From Pectinophora gossypiella (taxonomy: Eukaryota > Arthropoda > Insecta > Lepidoptera > Gelechiidae), in contig NC_065429.1 of the NCBI RefSeq assembly GCF_024362695.1, positions 1,954,501 to 2,018,500 of the forward strand: a stretch of 64,000 nt of DNA. The letters are read 5' to 3'. Shown one piece after another: positions 58,361 to 64,000 of the stretch. The notes beneath the pieces are model-generated. The model did not search any database and had not been told where the DNA came from. It saw nothing but the letters and a program-made list of their open reading frames with translations. The position numbers and the translations under genes were made by a program. How positions within the stretch are numbered: the stretch's first letter is position 1; every line of letters starts with the position of its first letter.

Positions 58361-60119
58361 CACTCACTCGTTCATTAAGAGAGTAAGACAACGTATCTGA
58401 GAGTGTCCCTCAGGGGCGTAGATACGGCATTGCCTGAGAGGTTTATGTTGAAGACAAATCGCCCGAAGTGGGCCGACAGCGATAAGCGCTGAAGGAGGAT
58501 ACATGTAAACTATTCGGCTCATGAAGAGATGGTTGATTTCGTCAAGGAATGTTTATCATCTTATTGCTAAACTGTTTTTTTTCCAGACAGACTTAAGGTG
58601 AAACCTCAGAACAAAAAAAGGACTTTCAATCAATCAATCCTTATTGTTATTCATTAAAGTTCGTAATAATGGTAATTTTATTATATTTACTATCCGGTGA
58701 AATATAATTAATTTAAATCATCCATTTAACGTTATCAACTAAAGAAAATCTTATATTTTCCTACTTAGAACTGGTTAAAACTAGTAGAATAGCCAGTTAT
58801 TAGATATCGCTGCTTGAATGAAATACAACGCTCAAATGCTTTTATGACGTAAGTTGTACCTACTTAAGCGAAGCAGTCCCTTATAGAACACATTCTTAAA
58901 TGCCTAAGATACGGTTAAGATTCACTTAAGTACTTAGTTTAGGCATCAGAAACTATTATACTTAATAAAAGTGGCAAATTGGCATTTTTCCTATAAGTAC
59001 TTACCTTTTTTTTATGAAAGTTCGGACACGTGTGTTACGAAATTTCATTTTATTAATATTTTCAGTCATAATTTTGGTTCTAAAAAGTTTCCCATTCTAA
59101 AATGTTGTAAGCACCTACCTACCATGTGATGTCATTACTACAGTTGCATAGTTATAAAATGTTATTATTTATTTTTTGTAATATATTTTGTGTTTATGTA
59201 TAATTAGACTAGGTTTTTTACTGATTACCTAAATAGATAGAATATATTACCTAAATGATAAAAATACCTGGTATTCAAATATGCTCCTCTAGTCATTAAA
59301 TAACTTGTAATGTGTTGCTGTTGCAGTTTCTTGACATTTCTTCTCCTCAGCCATATCACCTTGCGAAATGACGTAAATTCAAAAATGTTACATTGTCCGT
59401 CAACAAGTTTGTCCATGATAATTACGTTGAATAAATGATTCCGATTTCTGAACTAAAATAAATTATTTTTATAGAATCTATACATGATCGCGCTAAGAAA
59501 TAATAGGTAAGACCCCTGATAAAAAACTTGGAAATATTTTACAGATAATAAACTTGGTAAGTAGCTATCATAACATTTACTTATAAAAATAGTTGAGTGC
59601 GTAGGTAATAAGCATTTAATTTACCATGTGCAAACAAATCACGAAATATACTTAACTTGTGTTACTGTTGCTGTTTCTCGGCATTTCTTCTCTTCAGCCA
59701 TAACATAACACCTTGTGAAATGACATATTCAAAAATGACAAATGCCCTTTAATAAGTTTTTTCATGACAATTGTGTTGAATCAATTATTTAGATTCTGAT
59801 TGTAACAATCCGTCTTGCTTGTCTTTTTTTTTTGATAAAGTAATTAACTTATTTAATTAATTAACTTATTGTAAGTTTGCATCGGATGGTATTCACTAAT
59901 GTCCTGCAAATGTTTGCTTTAATCCGGTAAAAAATAACACTAATATTAATAATAGTGATATCCCTAGGGCTGTCGTCTTAAATTTTGTACAGACTGAGAG
60001 CCCGCCTCAGCGCTATTCATTAGTCCGGCGTAGTAGTTAAAACCACTAGCGGCATATCTACAATAAAAAAAAAACTATAGTGTTTGTTGACATAGCCACA
60101 AATAACACTTTTGAAACGA

Positions 60120-60240
60120 AGTCCTAGGTGAAGCTGCAGTAGTTTTAGGCGGATGAGATGTTCGTTATATAAAAATTGACGATTCAAAGTGTAACTATGT
60201 TACCTACTGAATAAAGATATTTTTGAATTTGAATTTATCG
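60120..60240 (+). mobile_element. LINE 3'-end repeat, family B
   Basis: aagctgcagtagttttaggc through atgttacctactgaataaag, ending in gatatttttgaatttgaatt. Confidence 0.6.
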
Positions 60241-60781
60241 AATAGTAGTTTGCGGAAAGCTCAAGCTAAACAATGTTAATAAGGGACGCCTAATGATCCT
60301 TGCAAAGATGTAAACAAGTACATACATTAAGTAACTTGACGATGTATGTCCGTCTCTTTCACTCCTCAGACGTAATCACGAGATACATAACTGTGAACTG
60401 TCAAATACGAACATAGTTCTAGTATTAAGGGTTCTGGTGAATAATATTGATTGTTGGTTTATTTGGCCCGCATGGAAGTTTGTTTTTTAATTTAAATGAT
60501 ATATATTATATACTTAGGTATCAAGTAACACCTCTTGAGCGAGTCTAGAATGATCCACATCAAAAATGCTTCTATATTAGGTCGAGTCTTATCAATTTCT
60601 ATGACGTAAGTATGTACATATAACTTAAAACGTGGTTGTTATATGAGGCACGTCCTAACATAAGCCCTTGGTAGCTCTATAATAATTCTAACTCCAAGGT
60701 CAAGGGTCGGCCATCGAACTTATTAAGTATTAGATATATAAACAGAAGAAAAATATGTTATTTACTTTTGTCACATTATGT

Positions 60782-60926
60782 ACGGTCACGAGTACTAATA
60801 TGTATACACTTTGAAACCATGTCACATTAACTTTTTTGACAAATTGAACTAAGTCTCACTAAATGTCAAATATGTTAGTGCGACAGAGTTATAAAGTGGG
60901 TACATTATATTGCTCATGACTGTACA
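60782..60926 (-). mobile_element. MITE family T5, full copy
   Basis: acggtcacgagtactaatat ... ttgctcatgactgtac; both imperfect termini present. Confidence 0.65.
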
Positions 60927-61185
60927 CAGTAATGATGCGAAAATGATGATTTGATCTGTTTCCGTCACACTATTGTCAAAACAAGAAAAATATGAGGGTG
61001 TTTCATTACCTACTATTTATATTTATTTTAAGGCTAAAAAATTTTAAAGATAAAATTTTATGATAAAAATATCACTTTTATTCGTAACCAAAACCATAAT
61101 TTTAAAAACTACAAACTTAACAATGGTTTTGCTTCTTCCCACGGAACCCTCAAACACTTTCAACAACCGATGAATAAAAAGAAAA

Positions 61186-61260
61186 TTCGCGGGAAACGAG
61201 TTGTCACTTCGCACGCGACTTCGCGCCAAGTTGGTACCTTTTTTCGGCAAAGACGTTTAA
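61186..61260 (+). promoter_or_regulatory. candidate promoter with two E2F-like sites
   Basis: TTCGCGGGAAA at 61186-61196 (reverse TTTCCCGCGAA) and TTCGCGCCAA at 61220-61229 both fit the E2F consensus and lie 25 bases apart in a locally GC-richer patch. A noncoding exon-like stretch follows. Confidence 0.4.
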
Positions 61261-61374
61261 AACTTCGTGCCTAGTTAGTGAGAAAGGAGAATTTATACAA
61301 GTGTTATTTTAATATTGATTATTGACATTGGATGCTTTCTCGTACTCTTGAGAATTTTCTAGAGTGATTGTCAA
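61261..61374 (+). other. candidate noncoding first exon of a gene beyond the window
   Basis: Sequence after the E2F-like sites ends in a strong donor, TCAA|GTGAGTATAA, at 61374/61375. No ATG frame of note. If real, the next exon lies further right, probably outside the window. Confidence 0.35.
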
Positions 61375-61458
61375 GTGAGTATAATTTGTTATTTGTTTAA
61401 AGTGATAAGTGTGTGACTTTAAGTACCTAAATGGGAATAAGAATAAAGAATAGAGACA

Positions 61459-61950
61459 GCCTCCATAGTTCAGTGGTTGAGCTTTGCATTTCTTCTTCTT
61501 CTATCGTGTGCGGTGTGAGGTGGATTACCAACCCCATCAACCCTGGTATCAGGGTTACTATTGAGCCGCCAAAGGCCCCTGACATGGCCCATGTAACGAC
61601 TACTTACATCAGTAATTAGTAACCGGGACTAACAGCTTAACGTGCCTTCCGAACCACGGATCATCTTTCTTTCGGACAATCTGGTGAACAGCCTGAAATG
61701 TCCTAACCAAGCTAGGGATCACAAAGTGATTTTTGTGATATGTTCCCACCGTGATTTGAACTCGGGACCTACGGATCGTGAGCCCGACGCTCAAACCACT
61801 GGACCACGGAGGCCGTGAGCTTTGTAGTCACGCTCCGGAAGTCCCAAGCTCGAATTCAATTATCGGTGGAGACATATCTAGTGCGTAGTTTGGTTAGGCG
61901 TTCAGGATATCACAGGCTAATCACCCGATTGTCAGAATGCAAGATTATAC
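61459..61950. mobile_element. SINE S3 inserted into another SINE S3
   Basis: A forward S3 head (61459-61486) is broken by a reversed full S3 (about 61487-61815) and resumes at 61816. TGAGCTTTG stands on both sides (61478-61486 and 61816-61824) as the target-site duplication. Confidence 0.8.
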
Positions 61951-61999
61951 ATGTAAGGCCTAAAATGTCATGATCACGGGATGACTCCATAGGTACATG

Positions 62000-62144
62000 T
62001 TTATTTCCTTTTGGTGGTTGCCTGGAAGAAATTGCTCTAGAGCAATAAGGCCGCCCAAATTGTACTGTATTCATGTGTTATGTCTGATTGTTTAAATGTA
62101 GTTCTGTGCAATAAAGTATATTTGATTTGATTTTGATTTGATAG
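62000..62144 (+). mobile_element. LINE 3' end with (TTGAT)n-type tail
   Basis: ggtggttgcctggaagaaat, ctagagcaataaggccgccc, gtgcaataaagtatatttga then TTTGATT-type units. Common 3' end of insect RTE-type LINEs. Confidence 0.55.
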
Positions 62145-62399
62145 ATTAGTCATCCCGTGATCATGGCACTTGAAATAGTGTCGAAATATCGGGAGTCTCA
62201 TATCCCTGATTTAAACGCGGTAAGAACCCTTTTTACTATTTACTTACTTAGTGGAGTCAATGAAGGGTTGCGCCGCTTAAGATGTTTTTGATTTAAAATT
62301 ATATAAAAAACTACGCTTACAAAAGAAAAAATCATCAAAATCGGACCTGTCCCTGGCAAATTAGAAGTTAGTTAGGGAGCTCGGGCTTCATTGACGTTC

Positions 62400-62610
62400 C
62401 TTCAATCAGCGCTTATCGCTATCGACCCACTAGGGTCGATTAATTCTTTCAAATATTTTTCCTCTCAGACGACGCCCTGAGTCGAGGTTCGCGCCAAACT
62501 GGCCACCCTATGGCCTGTTGTCTTAAACGTTGTAAGTACCGGGTGAGAGTATTCAGCGCTCCCCATTTGTCCGGTCATCTGCGGCAAATCTAGAATAAGT
62601 CAGGCCAAAA
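62400..62610 (-). mobile_element. repeat family A copy
   Basis: cagcgcttatcgctatcgac to catctgcggcaaatctagaa. Confidence 0.6.
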
Positions 62611-63084
62611 AAAAAGAAAATAAAAGGGCTTTATTGACTTTATTGGTTACTTGACAACCCAGTCAAATGAGATACTTTTTACGAAACGTCAAAACGAAAG
62701 ATTCCTTCGGAGTTTGTATGGAAATTGCATTCCCTACTGTTTACGTTATGTTAATTAACAGAATCATACATTTCCTAGGCAATAACCAGCTATATTCAAT
62801 GAATGTACAGGCCTATAACTTAGTTTGTCGGTAAAACCTGTTTTTCGAACAAGATTCCTTGGTTCAAGTAAAGGTTCTTGTGCGAGGTCGATTCCTTGTA
62901 GATAAAATACCTGTAGATGCTAGATGTTTACATACATTCACGCCCGTAATCTCTATAGGGATAGGCAGAGCCATAAGTCATCATAAAGACATCCCCACAC
63001 CTTGCACCCTGGTCCCCGTAGCGCCGAGTATATATCGCGCGCGCCGCGATAAAAAACCCCCCTTTACACAAGTAATACTAACAT

Positions 63085-63200
63085 AATGGTGCTAATTCCT
63101 GCAGACGCCAACTAATTTTATTTCAAGTTATACCTGTCATTTTCTTATCCGCTGAAAAGGAAAGGGACGGATGATTGTCAACGAGTTAATTCTAAAACGT
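63085..63200 (+). mobile_element. foldback MITE family K, left arm only
   Basis: gctaattcctgcagacgcca then ttcttatccgctgaaaagga; the right arm is absent. Confidence 0.5.
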
Positions 63201-63224
63201 CGTGTACTTGGTTCAGAGATAAAT

Positions 63225-63465
63225 AATGAAATTATGTTTACTAAATAAAGAAAAATCTAAAACTAACGAAAGCCATTTTGATTTTCTAAACTTACTTATT
63301 TAATGAATTTTAATCAAGAAATATGTAATAATAAGTCTTACTTTTTATCACGTTTTTCTATGACATCAAAATGTGCTTTTTCGTACAAAATCTATAGTAA
63401 TTTCGTGTATTGACGTTTAGTTAAAAGTAACTGATTTGACTAGTTGGAAACTACCCTATTAAAGT
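63225..63465 (-). mobile_element. family G MITE copy
   Basis: Reverse copy ending aagtaactgatttgactagt and tggaaactaccctatt. Confidence 0.55.
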
Positions 63466-63723
63466 CACAAGTTACCACATCTTCTTTGTGTGCACTAAAT
63501 ATGACCGTTCATCATTCCTTAATGCCCTCAGTTCCGCCAATGTTCCTCTTCCCACTCGAGTTTCCTGTTTAATTTTAAATCCTATTTTGTTTTGTGATAT
63601 TATATTTTCCTTTCTTTTGCTAAATGATATGAAACTATAGCAGATACCTATTTACAACATCCTATTTATTATATTCATTTTTACTTTTTTAGACTCTCAT
63701 ATTTATATTATTCTCATATTAGA

Positions 63724-64000
63724 GTAGCTCGGTGGCGCAGCGGTAAACGCGCTCGGTCTACGATTGTTGAAGTTAAGCAACTTTCGCAAAGGCCGGTCAT
63801 AGGATGGGTGACCACAAAAAAAAAAGTTTTCATCTCGAGCTCCTCCGTGCTTCGGAAGGCACGTTAAGCTGTTGGTCCCGGCTGCATTAGCAGTCGTTAA
63901 TAACCATCAATACGCACTGGGCCCGTGTGATGGTTTAAGGCCCGATCTCCCTATCCATCCATAGGGAAGGCCCGTGCCCCAGCAGTGGGGACGTTTATGG
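63724..64000 (+). mobile_element. SINE family S1, cut by the window edge
   Basis: agctcggtggcgcagcggta through gtgccccagcagtggggacg. Only the (GAT)n end is outside the window. Confidence 0.8.

Larger units (their letters stand above)
52895..61180. other. intergenic region without a recognisable gene
   Basis: AT-rich sequence upstream of RNF113A. The RNF113A start lies in 52895-53110. Open frames such as 53995-54234 (79 codons) have no domain, no splice partner and no clear codon bias. Contents are repeats: family R at 56190-56390, SINE S2 at 56848-57185, SINE S3 at 58103-58360 and LINE ends. Confidence 0.5.

Overview
The window is animal nuclear DNA, most likely from a moth or butterfly. The genes are AT-rich, split by GT-AG introns, and sit in dense, decayed repeats: tRNA-headed SINEs, foldback MITEs, and 3' ends of non-LTR retrotransposons. 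The order is inferred from gene content and repeat style, not from a database match.

Three protein genes can be assembled exon by exon, and every splice phase closes. (1) 357-25771 (+) encodes an AHCYL1/IRBIT-like S-adenosylhomocysteine hydrolase-like protein. It has ten coding exons and 536 residues. A second in-phase first exon at 18484-18622 would give a 498-residue form lacking the Ser-rich regulatory tail. Its 18.6-kb first intron and later introns are full of repeats: a 1.27-kb inverted-repeat element (683-1957), a retrotransposon RT fragment (2803-4503) and many SINEs and MITEs. (2) 34213-47668 (+) encodes a secreted mucin-like peritrophin of about 1850 residues. It has twelve chitin-binding type 2 (CBM14) domains separated by Thr/Glu-rich linkers, and is built by tandem amplification of one exon unit. 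Its first coding exon is proposed to hold only four bases, ATG plus G. (3) 48260-52894 (-) encodes RNF113A/Cwc24, a spliceosome-associated CCCH plus RING protein of 318 residues in seven exons. Genes 2 and 3 converge tail to tail about 590 bp apart.

The rest is intergenic. 25.8-34.2 kb holds the AHCYL 3' end, foldback MITEs and a 20-bp satellite of about 56 monomers with no indels. 52.9-64 kb holds repeats and a candidate promoter with two E2F-like sites feeding a noncoding exon with a good splice donor at 61374/61375.

The observations most worth checking are: the 22-bp tandem array in RNF113A intron 5, which repeats a splice acceptor; the alternative AHCYL first exons; the duplicated half-exon in an AHCYL intron; the exon-amplified peritrophin with a last domain lacking two cysteines; the inverted-repeat element carrying nuclear-receptor half-sites; and the shared 3' tail linking two SINE families to a LINE fragment.
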